A stretch of 64,000 nucleotides of DNA from JALYUM01 sp036688685 (GTDB lineage: Bacteria > Pseudomonadota > Gammaproteobacteria > Burkholderiales > Burkholderiaceae_D): contig NZ_JAQQPS010000004.1 of the NCBI RefSeq assembly GCF_036688685.1, forward strand, positions 262,391 to 326,390, written 5' to 3'. Within the stretch, counting starts at the first letter, position 1. Each line of letters opens with the position of its first letter. Of this stretch, positions 35,137 through 43,968 are shown in pieces. The translations under genes and the position numbers were made by a program. The notes under the pieces are model-generated. The model ran no database searches and had not been told where the DNA came from. It worked only from the letters and a program-made list of their open reading frames with translations.

Positions 35137-36612
35137 ATGCATTACGTGTCCACCCGCGCCACCAGCGCCTCCGCTTCCCGCAATCCCCAGGAATTTTCGA
35201 ATATTTTGTTGGCGGGACTCGCGCCGGATGGCGGCCTGTATTTGCCAGCCGAGTATCCGCAGGTGTCCAGTGCCGAGCTCGATACGTGGCGCACGCTGTC
35301 GTATGCGGATCTGGCGTTTGAAATCCTGCGCAAGTTTGCCACCGATATTCCGGAGGCCGACCTGAAGATTCTGGTGAGCAAGACCTACACGCCGCAGGTG
35401 TATAAAAACGCCCGTGCCGGCGATGCCGCGGCCGACATCACGCCGCTGCGCGTGCTCGAAGAGGCGGATGGCAAGACCTTGATCTTGCAGGCGCTGTCGA
35501 ACGGACCGACACTGGCCTTCAAGGACATGGCGATGCAGTTGCTGGGCAATCTGTTCGAGTACACGCTGGCCAAGGACGAGGCGCAGCTGAATATCTTTGG
35601 CGCGACCTCGGGCGACACCGGCAGTGCCGCCGAATATGCCATGCGCGGCAAGCGCGGCGTGAAGGTGTTCATGCTCTCGCCGCACAACAAGATGAGCCAG
35701 TTCCAGACCGCGCAGATGTTCAGTTTGCAGGACGCGAATATCTACAATATCGCCGTCGAAGGCGTGTTCGACGATTGCCAGGACATGGTGAAAGCCGTCT
35801 CGAACGACCTGGCCTTCAAGGCGCGCCACCGGATTGGCACCGTTAATTCGATCAACTGGGCCCGCGTCGTCGCCCAGGTGGTGTATTACTTCCGCGGCTA
35901 CCTCGCCGCCACCAGCGATAACAGCCAGAAGGTGTCGTTCACGGTCCCGTCCGGGAATTTCGGCAATATCTGCGCCGGCCACATCGCGCGCATGATGGGT
36001 CTTCCAATCGACAAACTGGTCGCCGCCACCAATGAAAACGACGTGCTCGACGAATTCTTCCGCACCGGCGTCTACCGCGTGCGCAAGTCGGCCGAAACGT
36101 ACCACACCAGCAGCCCGTCGATGGACATCTCGAAAGCGTCGAACTTCGAGCGCTTCATCTACGACCTGGTTGGCCGCGACGCCGCCCGTACCCACGCCCT
36201 GTTCACCAAGGTGGAAACGCACGGCGGCTTCGATCTGTCCGGCGCGCCCGGCAGCGATGGCGACGAATTCAAACTGGTGCGAAAGTATGGCTTCCAGTCG
36301 GGACGCTCGACGCACCAGGACCGCCTCGCCACCATCCGCGACGTCGAAGACGATTACGGCATCACGATCGATCCGCACACCGCCGACGGCATCAAGGTCG
36401 CGCGCGAGCACCAGGTCGCCGGCGTGCCGATGATCGTGCTGGAAACCGCGCTGGCGGCGAAATTCAACGAGATCATCCTCGATGCGCTGGGCATGGACGC
36501 GGTCCGCCCGGCCGGCTTCGAAAACATCGAAGCGCTGCCACAAAAATTCATCGTGATGGGCGCCGATGTCGCCGCTATGAAGTCGTACATCGCGAAAAAT
36601 ACGGCGCTCTGA
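35137..36612 (+). CDS. thrC: Threonine synthase
   Basis: A 491-residue PLP enzyme that turns O-phospho-homoserine into threonine. PLP lysine is Lys129 in G-P-T-L-A-F-K-D-M-A-M-Q. The long form with S-P-H-N-K-M-S-x-F-Q-x-A-Q-M and N-I-Y-N-I-A-V-E-G is that of the proteobacterial/yeast class. The ATG at 35137 gives the usual M-H-Y-V-S-T-R start. In many Burkholderiales hom lies directly upstream; here hom is not in the window and two repeats occupy the upstream gap. moeA starts 2 bp after the stop. Confidence 0.95.
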   Translation: MHYVSTRATSASASRNPQEFSNILLAGLAPDGGLYLPAEYPQVSSAELDTWRTLSYADLAFEILRKFATDIPEADLKILVSKTYTPQVYKNARAGDAAADITPLRVLEEADGKTLILQALSNGPTLAFKDMAMQLLGNLFEYTLAKDEAQLNIFGATSGDTGSAAEYAMRGKRGVKVFMLSPHNKMSQFQTAQMFSLQDANIYNIAVEGVFDDCQDMVKAVSNDLAFKARHRIGTVNSINWARVVAQVVYYFRGYLAATSDNSQKVSFTVPSGNFGNICAGHIARMMGLPIDKLVAATNENDVLDEFFRTGVYRVRKSAETYHTSSPSMDISKASNFERFIYDLVGRDAARTHALFTKVETHGGFDLSGAPGSDGDEFKLVRKYGFQSGRSTHQDRLATIRDVEDDYGITIDPHTADGIKVAREHQVAGVPMIVLETALAAKFNEIILDALGMDAVRPAGFENIEALPQKFIVMGADVAAMKSYIAKNTAL

Positions 36613-36614
36613 GA

Positions 36615-37850
36615 ATGACAGCTGCCCCTTACCGTAAACCCATGCTGACCGTGCGCGCGGCACTCGACCATCTGCTGGCCGCGGTGCGTCCGCTGACGGC
36701 GACGGAATCGATCGCGACGCTGTCCGCCAATGGCCGCGTCCTCGCAGCAGCGCAGGCGGCCACGATCAACGTGCCATCCGCCGACAACACCCAGATGGAT
36801 GGCTACGCCGTGCGCGCCGCCGACTGCGCCAGCGGCGACGCGGTACTCAAGGTCACCCAGCGCATCCCGGCCGGCCACGTCGGCCAGCCGCTGGCGGCCG
36901 GTACCGCCGCGCGTATCTTCACCGGCGCAATGATTCCAGAAGGCGCCGATGCGGTCGTCATGCAGGAACAGTGCGAAGCGGGCGAGGGCGTCGTCACCGT
37001 GCGCCATGCGCCACAAGCCGGCGAATGGATCCGCCGCAGCGGCGAAGATATCCACGCCGGCGCCACCATCCTCAGCGCCGGCACGCGCCTGCGCGCCCAG
37101 GAACTCGGCCTGGCAGCATCGGTCGGCCTGGCGAGCCTGCCGGTGGTGCGCCGCGTGCGCGTCGCCGTCTTCTTCACCGGCGACGAATTGACGATGCCGG
37201 GCGAAGCACCCGGCGGCCAGCTGGCGCCCGGCGCCATCTACAACTCGAACCGTTTTACTTTGCGCGCACTGCTGGAAAACCTTGGCTGTGAGATCACCGA
37301 CTACGGCATTGTGCCGGACACGCTGGACGCCACCCGCGCCACCTTGCGCCTGGCCGCCCAGGAGCACGACCTGATTGTGACCTCGGGCGGCGTGTCGGTC
37401 GGCGAAGAAGACCATATCAAACCGGCCGTCGAAGCAGAAGGGCGGCTCGACATGTGGCAGATCGCCGTGAAACCCGGCAAGCCGCTCGCCTTCGGTGAAG
37501 TCCAGCAGGCCTTCTTCCTCGGCCTGCCCGGCAATCCGGTCTCGAGCTTCGTGACCTTTTTGTTGTTCGTGCGCCCGTTCATCCTGCGCCTGCAAGGTGT
37601 CGCCGGCGCCGTGGAACCGCGCGCCTACACGATGCGCGCCGATTTCGACTGGCCCAAAGGCGACCGCCGCAATGAATTCCTGCGCGCCCACATCAACGAC
37701 GCCGGCGGCCTGGCACTGTTCCCGAACCAGGGTTCCGGCGTGCTCACGTCCACCGTCTGGGGCGACGGCTTGATCGACAACCCGCCGGGGCAGGCGATCG
37801 CCTGCGGCGATATGGTGCGGTTCATTTCCTTTGTCGACCTCCAACACTGA
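36615..37850 (+). CDS. moeA: Molybdopterin molybdotransferase MoeA
   Basis: A 411-residue protein that inserts molybdate into adenylylated molybdopterin. Hallmarks are S-A-D-N-T-Q-M-D-G-Y-A-V near residue 55, A-R-I-F-T-G-A-M-I-P-E-G-A-D-A-V-V-M-Q-E, V-T-S-G-G-V-S-V-G-E-E-D and L-G-L-P-G-N-P-V-S. Length matches the family (about 410). Tightly packed between thrC and moaD. Confidence 0.95.
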   Translation: MTAAPYRKPMLTVRAALDHLLAAVRPLTATESIATLSANGRVLAAAQAATINVPSADNTQMDGYAVRAADCASGDAVLKVTQRIPAGHVGQPLAAGTAARIFTGAMIPEGADAVVMQEQCEAGEGVVTVRHAPQAGEWIRRSGEDIHAGATILSAGTRLRAQELGLAASVGLASLPVVRRVRVAVFFTGDELTMPGEAPGGQLAPGAIYNSNRFTLRALLENLGCEITDYGIVPDTLDATRATLRLAAQEHDLIVTSGGVSVGEEDHIKPAVEAEGRLDMWQIAVKPGKPLAFGEVQQAFFLGLPGNPVSSFVTFLLFVRPFILRLQGVAGAVEPRAYTMRADFDWPKGDRRNEFLRAHINDAGGLALFPNQGSGVLTSTVWGDGLIDNPPGQAIACGDMVRFISFVDLQH

Positions 37851-37857
37851 CCCCATC

Positions 37858-38115
37858 ATGCAAATCAACCTACGATTTTTCGCCAGCGTGCGCGAGCTGC
37901 TCGGCACCGCAAACGAAGCACTCACCGTCGCCGGCGATGTCACTACCGTTGGTGCCGTGCGCACCTTGCTGGCCGCGCGCGGCGGCGCCTGGGCCGAGGC
38001 ACTGGGGGAGGGGCGCGCACTGCGCATGGCCTTCAACCAGGTGATGTGCCCGGCCACCACGCCGCTGCAGGAGGGCTGCGAAGTGGCCTTCTTCCCACCG
38101 GTGACCGGCGGCTAG
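37858..38115 (+). CDS. moaD: Molybdopterin synthase small subunit MoaD
   Basis: An 85-residue ubiquitin-like sulphur carrier that ends in the required T-G-G tail, whose C-terminal glycine becomes the thiocarboxylate. The ATG at 37858 lies 8 bp after moeA. The partner gene moaE is not in the window. The TAG stop overlaps the stop of the convergent mdcH gene in the tetranucleotide CTAG (38112-38115). Confidence 0.93.
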   Translation: MQINLRFFASVRELLGTANEALTVAGDVTTVGAVRTLLAARGGAWAEALGEGRALRMAFNQVMCPATTPLQEGCEVAFFPPVTGG

Positions 38116-38981
38116 TCGAGCGCGCGCGCTACCCATCCTGCGATGCCGGGAAGGGTCTGAAAATCGGCCACCGAGCGACACGCAATGTGCGGATGGCGCG
38201 CCTGCAGCATGCGCGCCAATGCAGCGCCGGGTCCAAGTTCCAGCGCCACCGTGATGCCAGCTTCCGAACACGCGTCCATGCACGCGCTCCATTCGATCGT
38301 CTCGGCCAGCTGGCGCGACAGCCGGTCGATGGCAACCTCACGGCGCAGCACCCGGCCCGCGTCGATACCCGCCAATACGGGGACCCGCGGCGCCGTCAAT
38401 GTCGACTGTTCCAGCAGCGCGCCAAAAGGGGCGACGGCAGCCTGCATCAGCGCCGTGTGCGACGCCACGCCCACCGGCAGGCGTTGGATGCGTGCGCCAG
38501 GCCAACGGTCGGACATGGCGTCGAGCCGGGCCAGTACCCCCCCGACGATACAAGTGTCATGGCCCGTCACAATGGCCACCCCCGCACCCACCTGTCCGAC
38601 GTCGACGCCGCTGACTGCAGCCAGGCCTTGCGCGACGCCGGCGGCGGCGGCATCCATCAATGCCGCGCGCGCGCGGGCAAGGCCCACCGCTTGTTCCAAC
38701 GGCAGCGCACCCGCAACGCCATACGCGGCGAGCTCGCCGACGCTGTAGCCGGTTATCAGCGCCGGCGCCGGCAACGTATCCCGCAGCGCCAGCCACATCG
38801 CCAGCGTGGCGGCCACGATGGCCGGCTGTGCCACGCGGTTGTCAAACAGCGCTTGTGGATCGTCCGGCAGCGCACAGTGTTCCAGAAAAGCGCGCGCGCC
38901 TGCGTGAGCGCGGGCCAGGTCGAACATGTGCGCGTGCTGGCCACCCTGGCCAGGACAGAGCAACAGCAGGCGCCCGCTCAC
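38112..38981 (-). CDS. mdcH: Malonate decarboxylase epsilon subunit (malonyltransferase)
   Basis: A 289-residue acyltransferase of the FabD fold. C-P-G-Q-G-G-Q is at the N-terminus and the nucleophile is Ser80 in G-Y-S-V-G-E. It loads malonyl groups onto the decarboxylase acyl carrier to start the catalytic cycle. The start is GTG, overlapping the mdcB stop as GTGA. Last gene of the malonate operon; convergent with moaD with interlocked stops. Confidence 0.93.
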   Translation of the reverse strand: MSGRLLLLCPGQGGQHAHMFDLARAHAGARAFLEHCALPDDPQALFDNRVAQPAIVAATLAMWLALRDTLPAPALITGYSVGELAAYGVAGALPLEQAVGLARARAALMDAAAAGVAQGLAAVSGVDVGQVGAGVAIVTGHDTCIVGGVLARLDAMSDRWPGARIQRLPVGVASHTALMQAAVAPFGALLEQSTLTAPRVPVLAGIDAGRVLRREVAIDRLSRQLAETIEWSACMDACSEAGITVALELGPGAALARMLQARHPHIACRSVADFQTLPGIAGWVARALD

Positions 38982-39793
38982 GGCGCCCCGCGCGTGCAGG
39001 CGCTATGCACGAAGCAGGTTGCGGCCAGCAGATCGGCCGCGCCACCGGGCGACAGGCGCGCGCCGATGAAGTTATGGTGCAGCGCGACGGCGCGCTCCAT
39101 CCAGTCCGCCTGCGCGGTGCCGCCGGCATCGACGAATGCGCGCGCGCCTGCGCGGACCGTGCGCGCGCCCGCCAGGCCCCCGCGATGGACGACATTCGTG
39201 TCGTCGATCTGCGCCATCAGCGCGAACAGCGCATCCACACGGGCATGGCGCATGCTGCGACCGGCTGCCAGCGTGGCCTGCAGCGCAGGCACGCCGACGT
39301 CAAAGACGGACGGCAAGCCGAGCGCGCCTTCTTCGCGGGCGCCACGGGCGCCGTGTGCGTGCCCGGCCAGCGCTTCACCCCAGCAGATCAGCAAGACGGC
39401 GCGCAAGGCCGCCGGTGTCATCTGCAAGCCCTGGCTTGATGCGCGCCCGACCGCGGCGCACAGCAAACCGAGGCTGAAGATGGCGCCGCGGTGGGTGTTG
39501 ATGCCGCTGGTGGCAAGCATCATGCGCCGTTCGGCGTCGATGCCGAGTGTGCGCAGGCGGGCAAAAGGTGCATCGTCGCGGCCAGCCTGGAACACGTGGC
39601 CAAAATAATGCCGCAAGGTGAACAGACTGCGCATGAAGGTGGCGGCCTGCATGTCGCTGTGGCTGCCGTTGTCGACCAGCGATACAAGGCCCGGCTTCGG
39701 GTACAGCACCAGTTCCGCATACAGGCTGCCGACAGCGATGCGCGCGATGTCCGCCGCCAGCGCCGTGTCGACGGGCGTGTCCGTGCGCATCAT
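38978..39793 (-). CDS. mdcB: Triphosphoribosyl-dephospho-CoA synthase
   Basis: A 271-residue enzyme of the CitG/MdcB family that makes the precursor of the acyl-carrier prosthetic group from dephospho-CoA and ATP. Typical segments are E-L-V-L-Y-P-K-P-G-L-V-S-L-V-D-N-G-S-H-S-D-M, G-I-N-T-H-R-G-A-I-F-S-L-G-L-L-C-A-A and N-V-V-H-R-G-G. The first of two adjacent ATGs (39793) overlaps the mdcG stop as ATGA. Confidence 0.94.
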   Translation of the reverse strand: MMRTDTPVDTALAADIARIAVGSLYAELVLYPKPGLVSLVDNGSHSDMQAATFMRSLFTLRHYFGHVFQAGRDDAPFARLRTLGIDAERRMMLATSGINTHRGAIFSLGLLCAAVGRASSQGLQMTPAALRAVLLICWGEALAGHAHGARGAREEGALGLPSVFDVGVPALQATLAAGRSMRHARVDALFALMAQIDDTNVVHRGGLAGARTVRAGARAFVDAGGTAQADWMERAVALHHNFIGARLSPGGAADLLAATCFVHSACTRGAP

Positions 39794-40398
39794 GCTGGCA
39801 GCGAACTGAAAAGCTGGGCCGGATCGGCCAGGCGCACCGTGTGCAAGGATTTCACCAGCACGCGAGCATGGTCGCGCCGCGCCGCGATCCACTCCTTCCA
39901 GGCCACTGCGTCGCCCGACGGGAACACGATCTCGCCGTCCAGCGGCAGCACCTGCGCGTGTTCTTCCAGCAGCGCCACGGCGGCGGCAAACTCACTGCGA
40001 GTCGTGGGCCGCGCCAGCAGGTCGATGTCGGAACCGGCGCGCAGGTAGGGTAAACCGGTGATGCTGGCCATGGCGAGCGAGCCGTAGACGCGCACGTCGA
40101 GCGCTTCAGCGGCACGCTGCAGCGCCACCAGGCCAGCCAGCCACTGTGGTGGTGCAGCGGCGATGGCGTCCGCCAGCGTCAGCGGCGGCGCGCTGCGCGC
40201 GATGTGTCTTGCGTCGACGACCAGCGCCACGCGCTGGCGTTCCGGCAGCGGTATGCCGAGGCAGACGGCGTCGGCACCGACACCCGCGTCACGGCGCCGC
40301 ACGATCGCGGGCCAGTCCTGTTTTCGCCATTCGGTCAGCGCCGGCGCGGTGTCCCAGCCGGCCGGCGTCAGCCAGACCAGGTCATGGCGCGAGAACAT
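39790..40398 (-). CDS. mdcG: Phosphoribosyl-dephospho-CoA transferase (holo-ACP synthase)
   Basis: A 202-residue nucleotidyltransferase that attaches the prosthetic group to MdcC. The motif Y-G-S-L-A-M-A-S-I-T-G-L-P-Y-L-R-A-G-S-D-I-D-L-L carries the paired aspartates of the fold. The start M-F-S-R-H-D-L-V-W-L matches the family. The ATG at 40398 overlaps the mdcE end by 17 bp. Confidence 0.92.
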   Translation of the reverse strand: MFSRHDLVWLTPAGWDTAPALTEWRKQDWPAIVRRRDAGVGADAVCLGIPLPERQRVALVVDARHIARSAPPLTLADAIAAAPPQWLAGLVALQRAAEALDVRVYGSLAMASITGLPYLRAGSDIDLLARPTTRSEFAAAVALLEEHAQVLPLDGEIVFPSGDAVAWKEWIAARRDHARVLVKSLHTVRLADPAQLFSSLPA

Positions 40399-41098
40399 CT
40401 TGTCCCGCCACGATCGCGTCGACCACGCGCTGCGCCAGACCGCGCCCGCCGCGCGCCAGGCCGAGCGCACTGCGCACGTCGCCGTAGCTGGTCAGCTGCA
40501 GCGCTTCCTCCAGGGCCACGCCGAGGTCGCCGCGCCAGATTGCCTGAATGCCGCCCATGCGCAGGTAGTTCTCCGGCCCCGGCGCAAACACCGGATTGTC
40601 GACAGCCAGTTCGGTCAGGCGTTCTTCCGGCACCTTGGTGATGCGTGCCATGGCCGGCAGGCCCATGACCCGGATGGTGGCATCCGGCAGAGCGTAGCAG
40701 GCATCTGCCATCAGGCCGCTGGTAATGAAGCCGCCCGACAGCGCCTGATCGTACACCAGGGCCATGATGCGGTGCCCGCTGCGGCGCGCCAGTTCAACGC
40801 ATTTGCCCAGGTGCGCCATATAGCCGTTGATACCCAACATTTCATCGCGGTGGCGCAGGCGCTGGCCTTGGGTGTCGACCAGGATCAGGATCGGCCGACC
40901 GGGATGTTCGCGCACTGTCTGTAAAATGAAGCGCGCCTGCGCCAGCGCGGTTTCGACGCCTATCGGGACATGGCCGGTGGTGCCGACCACGGCCACCGTC
41001 GCGCCTGCCGCCGTGCCTTCGCCAGTCAATACCTGGTGCGATTCCGTGATGTTTGCGCCTTGCGGGAACAGCGCTGCCGTCAGTGTTTGCCAGTCCAT
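40382..41098 (-). CDS. mdcE: Malonate decarboxylase gamma subunit
   Basis: A 238-residue carboxyltransferase-like subunit (crotonase fold) that works with MdcD to decarboxylate malonyl-ACP. Visible family segments are V-V-G-T-T-G-H-V-P-I-G, L-I-L-V-D-T-Q-G-Q-R and Y-D-Q-A-L-S-G-G-F-I-T-S-G-L-M-A-D. The ATG at 41098 overlaps the mdcD stop as ATGA, so the longer upstream frame to 41413 is not used. Confidence 0.94.
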   Translation of the reverse strand: MDWQTLTAALFPQGANITESHQVLTGEGTAAGATVAVVGTTGHVPIGVETALAQARFILQTVREHPGRPILILVDTQGQRLRHRDEMLGINGYMAHLGKCVELARRSGHRIMALVYDQALSGGFITSGLMADACYALPDATIRVMGLPAMARITKVPEERLTELAVDNPVFAPGPENYLRMGGIQAIWRGDLGVALEEALQLTSYGDVRSALGLARGGRGLAQRVVDAIVAGQDVLAP

Positions 41099-41994
41099 CA
41101 GCGTGCTCCCAGTCGTACCGCGTCGACACGTTCGACAAACACGTCCGCTTCCAGCAACGGCAGGTCTTCCGGATCGGTCACGCCGATCGCCCGCCACAGT
41201 TCCATTGGTTCGCGTACGTGGCCGAAGCGTTCGTACCGATCCGTCAATAAGGCCTGCTCCGCTTCGAGCGCGGCCAGGGTCAGCGGCACCGGCCTGGTGG
41301 ATGCCGCATCGATCTGCGCCAGCGCCGCGGCGCGAAACGCGTCGACCGAATCGGCCACCAGCGCCTGCACCTCGCCAAGCAAATATCGATGCTTGCCGCC
41401 GGTGGTGCGCCACACCAGCGCCCGATCGCGCGCATCGAATTCCTCCACCCCGGACGCGGTCTCGATCACCTCGGGGCCGGACATGGCAAGCCGGCCTTCT
41501 TCCGACATGACGATCGCATTCGTGCAGCGCGCCACGATGCCCATGCCGCCGAAGCAGCCATTCGATCCGCCGACCAAGGCGATGACCGGGATGCCGGCTG
41601 CGCGCACATCGAGCACGGCGCGCATCACTTCGGACACCGCAATCAGGCCGGCGTTCGCTTCATGCAGACGCACGCCGCCGGTTTCGAGCAGCAGCAGGAC
41701 GGCAGCCGGCGCGTCGAGGATGGCGCGGCGCAGCATGCCGACCAGTTTGGCGCCGTGCACTTCGCCGACCGCGCCACCCATGAAGCCGCCTTCCTGCGCA
41801 GCGACGAACACCTGGCGCCCGTCCAGCTGCGCGCGGCCGACCGCGACGCCATCGTCAAACGCCACCGGCGCGTTCAACTGGCCCAGGTGGGGGCTGACCA
41901 CGCGCGCCGAGGGCGGCAAAAATTCCTGGAAACTGCCAGGGTCGAACAGGCGCTGCAGGCGTTCGCGCGCGGTCGCTTCGAGATAGCTGCTCAT
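41098..41994 (-). CDS. mdcD: Malonate decarboxylase beta subunit
   Basis: A 298-residue carboxyltransferase-like subunit. It begins M-S-S-Y-L-E-A-T-A-R-E-R and has G-G-F-M-G-G-A-V-G-E-V-H-G-A-K-L and V-G-G-S-N-G-C-F-G-G-M-G-I, typical of acyl-CoA carboxylase beta folds. With MdcE it removes CO2 from malonyl-ACP to give acetyl-ACP. ATGA overlaps with both neighbours show tight coupling. Confidence 0.94.
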   Translation of the reverse strand: MSSYLEATARERLQRLFDPGSFQEFLPPSARVVSPHLGQLNAPVAFDDGVAVGRAQLDGRQVFVAAQEGGFMGGAVGEVHGAKLVGMLRRAILDAPAAVLLLLETGGVRLHEANAGLIAVSEVMRAVLDVRAAGIPVIALVGGSNGCFGGMGIVARCTNAIVMSEEGRLAMSGPEVIETASGVEEFDARDRALVWRTTGGKHRYLLGEVQALVADSVDAFRAAALAQIDAASTRPVPLTLAALEAEQALLTDRYERFGHVREPMELWRAIGVTDPEDLPLLEADVFVERVDAVRLGAR

Positions 41995-42302
41995 CGCCCC
42001 TCCAGCATGGTTTCCACCGCCTGGTCCAGGCGCAGACTGACCACGGCGGGCGTCGCGCCCATGTCGTTGATCGCGATGCGAGTGTCCATTAACTGCCAGC
42101 GCGCCTGAAAGTCAGTCATGACCGCCTGCCAGATCGCGCCGAATCCCTCCGCCGCGGTGGCAACGGTGATGCTGCAGTCGCCGTTCAATGGCGCCGCTTC
42201 GATCAGCACCTCCAGGTTGCCGGAGCCGACCACGCCGACCACCTCGGCCTGGCGCACCAGCGGGCGCGTGCCGCCCTTGAAAACATACGTCAAATGTTCC
42301 AT
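41991..42302 (-). CDS. mdcC: Malonate decarboxylase acyl carrier protein (delta subunit)
   Basis: A 103-residue acyl carrier that bears a 2'-(5''-triphosphoribosyl)-3'-dephospho-CoA group. The attachment serine is Ser27 in V-V-G-S-G-N-L-E-V-L. The ATG at 42302 lies 10 bp after the mdcA stop. An in-frame extension to 42362 would overlap mdcA and is not supported. Confidence 0.93.
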   Translation of the reverse strand: MEHLTYVFKGGTRPLVRQAEVVGVVGSGNLEVLIEAAPLNGDCSITVATAAEGFGAIWQAVMTDFQARWQLMDTRIAINDMGATPAVVSLRLDQAVETMLEGR

Positions 42303-42312
42303 CGCTTTGATC

Positions 42313-43968
42313 TCACCAGTTCCTGAAGCGCTTCGGCGGCGCATACAGGCCGCCCGACGCACGTACCAGGTCTTTCATGTTTTTTGCTGCCAGCAGGTCG
42401 CGCGTGGCCAGCCGCTTGTCGATGCCGAGGTCTTCGGCGCGCCGGATCACACCGCGCGCGCGCAGCGCTTCCACCATCGGCTTGTCGCGCGCCAGCCCCA
42501 CCGGCGTGTAGCCGGCCACACCCCGGATCGCCTGTTCGCGCTCCTGCGGACTGCGGCACAGCAGCAGGTTGGCGATGCCTTCTTCGGTCAGGATGTGCGT
42601 CACGTCGTCGCCGTAGATCATCACGGGCGGGATGTCGAAGCCAGCCTGCTCGGCCAGTTCCCACGCATCGAGCTTGTCGACGAAGGCCGGCTGCATGTGC
42701 TCGCGGAAGGTCTCGACGATCTGCACCACCAGCTTCTGGCCGCGCGGGATCGTGTCGATGCCGGCGCGCGCTTCGCGCCCGGCTTTCAGCCATGCCGGAC
42801 TGGCGTGGCGCCGCCCGCGGGCGTCGGCGCCCATGTTCGGCGCGCCGCCGAAGCCGGCAATGCGGCCCAGCGTCGCGGTCGATGAATTACCCTGCAAATC
42901 GATCTGCAGGGTCGAGCCGATGAACATGTCGCAGGCGTAGTGGCCAGCCGCCTGGCACATGGCGCGGTTGCTGCGCATACTGCCGTCGGGCCCCACCGAA
43001 AACACGTCGGGGCGCGCGCGGATATAGTCTTCCATGCCGAGCTCCGAGCCGAACGAATACACCGATTCGGCAAACCCTGCTTCGATGGCGGGAATCAGGG
43101 CCGGATGCGGATTCAAGGCCCAGTGGCGCGCAATCTTGCCCTTCAAACCCAGCTGCGCCGCGTAGGTCGGCAGCAGCAGTTCGATGGCGGCCGTGTCGAA
43201 GCCGATGCCGTGGTTCAGGCGCTCGACCGCGTACTCGGCGTAGATGCCCTTGATGGCCATCATCGCCATCAGCACCTGGATGTCCGAGATTTGCGCCGGG
43301 TCGCGCGTGAACAGCGGCTCGATGTAGTACGGCTGCGGCGACTGCACCACGAAATCGACCCAGTCACCCGGGATGTCCACGCGCGGCAGCGTGTCGACGA
43401 TGTTGTTGACCTGGACGATCACGATACCGTTTTTAAAAGCGGTCGCTTCGACGATGGCCGGCGTGTCTTCCGTGTTCGGGCCGGTGTACAGGTTGCCGTG
43501 ACGGTCCGCCGCTTCGGCTGCCACCAGGCAGACGCGTGGCGGCAGGTCCATCATGTAGCGGCCGAACAGCTCGAGGTAGGTGTGAATGGCGCCGATGTGC
43601 AGCTGACCGGTGGACACCAGCTTGGCCACGCGCCCGGCTTGCGGCCCGCTGAACGAAAAGTCCAGTTTCGCGGCCACGCCGCGCTCGAACACGTCGAGGT
43701 GTTCGGGCAGGGCCAGCACCGACTGCAGCATGTGCAGGTCGTGGATCCGGGCCGGGTCGAGGTTGGCCAGCGCGCGCGCCAGAAAATCGGCTTGCTTCTG
43801 GTTGTTCCCTTCGAGGCAAACCCGGTCGCCGCTTTCGAGCGCAGCGTACAGCAGGTCGTCGACACGCCCGGCATCGACGACCTTGCCCTGCAAGCCGCTG
43901 CCAAGTAGCGCACCAACCCGGGCCAGGCGCGCGGCGCGGTTCACTTGCAGCGTGTTCCAGACTTTCAT
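42313..43968 (-). CDS. mdcA: Malonate decarboxylase alpha subunit (acetyl-ACP:malonate ACP transferase)
   Basis: A 551-residue transferase that exchanges acetyl for malonyl on the acyl carrier. The segments G-D-R-V-C-L-E-G-N-N-Q-K-Q-A-D-F-L, E-D-Y-I-R-A-R-P-D-V-F-S-V-G-P-D-G-S and G-A-P-N-M-G-A-D-A-R-G-R-R-H are typical of MdcA. Length matches (about 550). The ATG shares one base with the dctM stop (TAATG), so uptake and catabolic genes form one translational chain. Confidence 0.95.
   Translation of the reverse strand: MKVWNTLQVNRAARLARVGALLGSGLQGKVVDAGRVDDLLYAALESGDRVCLEGNNQKQADFLARALANLDPARIHDLHMLQSVLALPEHLDVFERGVAAKLDFSFSGPQAGRVAKLVSTGQLHIGAIHTYLELFGRYMMDLPPRVCLVAAEAADRHGNLYTGPNTEDTPAIVEATAFKNGIVIVQVNNIVDTLPRVDIPGDWVDFVVQSPQPYYIEPLFTRDPAQISDIQVLMAMMAIKGIYAEYAVERLNHGIGFDTAAIELLLPTYAAQLGLKGKIARHWALNPHPALIPAIEAGFAESVYSFGSELGMEDYIRARPDVFSVGPDGSMRSNRAMCQAAGHYACDMFIGSTLQIDLQGNSSTATLGRIAGFGGAPNMGADARGRRHASPAWLKAGREARAGIDTIPRGQKLVVQIVETFREHMQPAFVDKLDAWELAEQAGFDIPPVMIYGDDVTHILTEEGIANLLLCRSPQEREQAIRGVAGYTPVGLARDKPMVEALRARGVIRRAEDLGIDKRLATRDLLAAKNMKDLVRASGGLYAPPKRFRNW

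Noticed and set aside
41098..41413. N-terminal extension of mdcE into mdcD
   Set aside because: The extension has shadow-like composition, and the ATGA overlap at 41098 gives the standard MdcE start.
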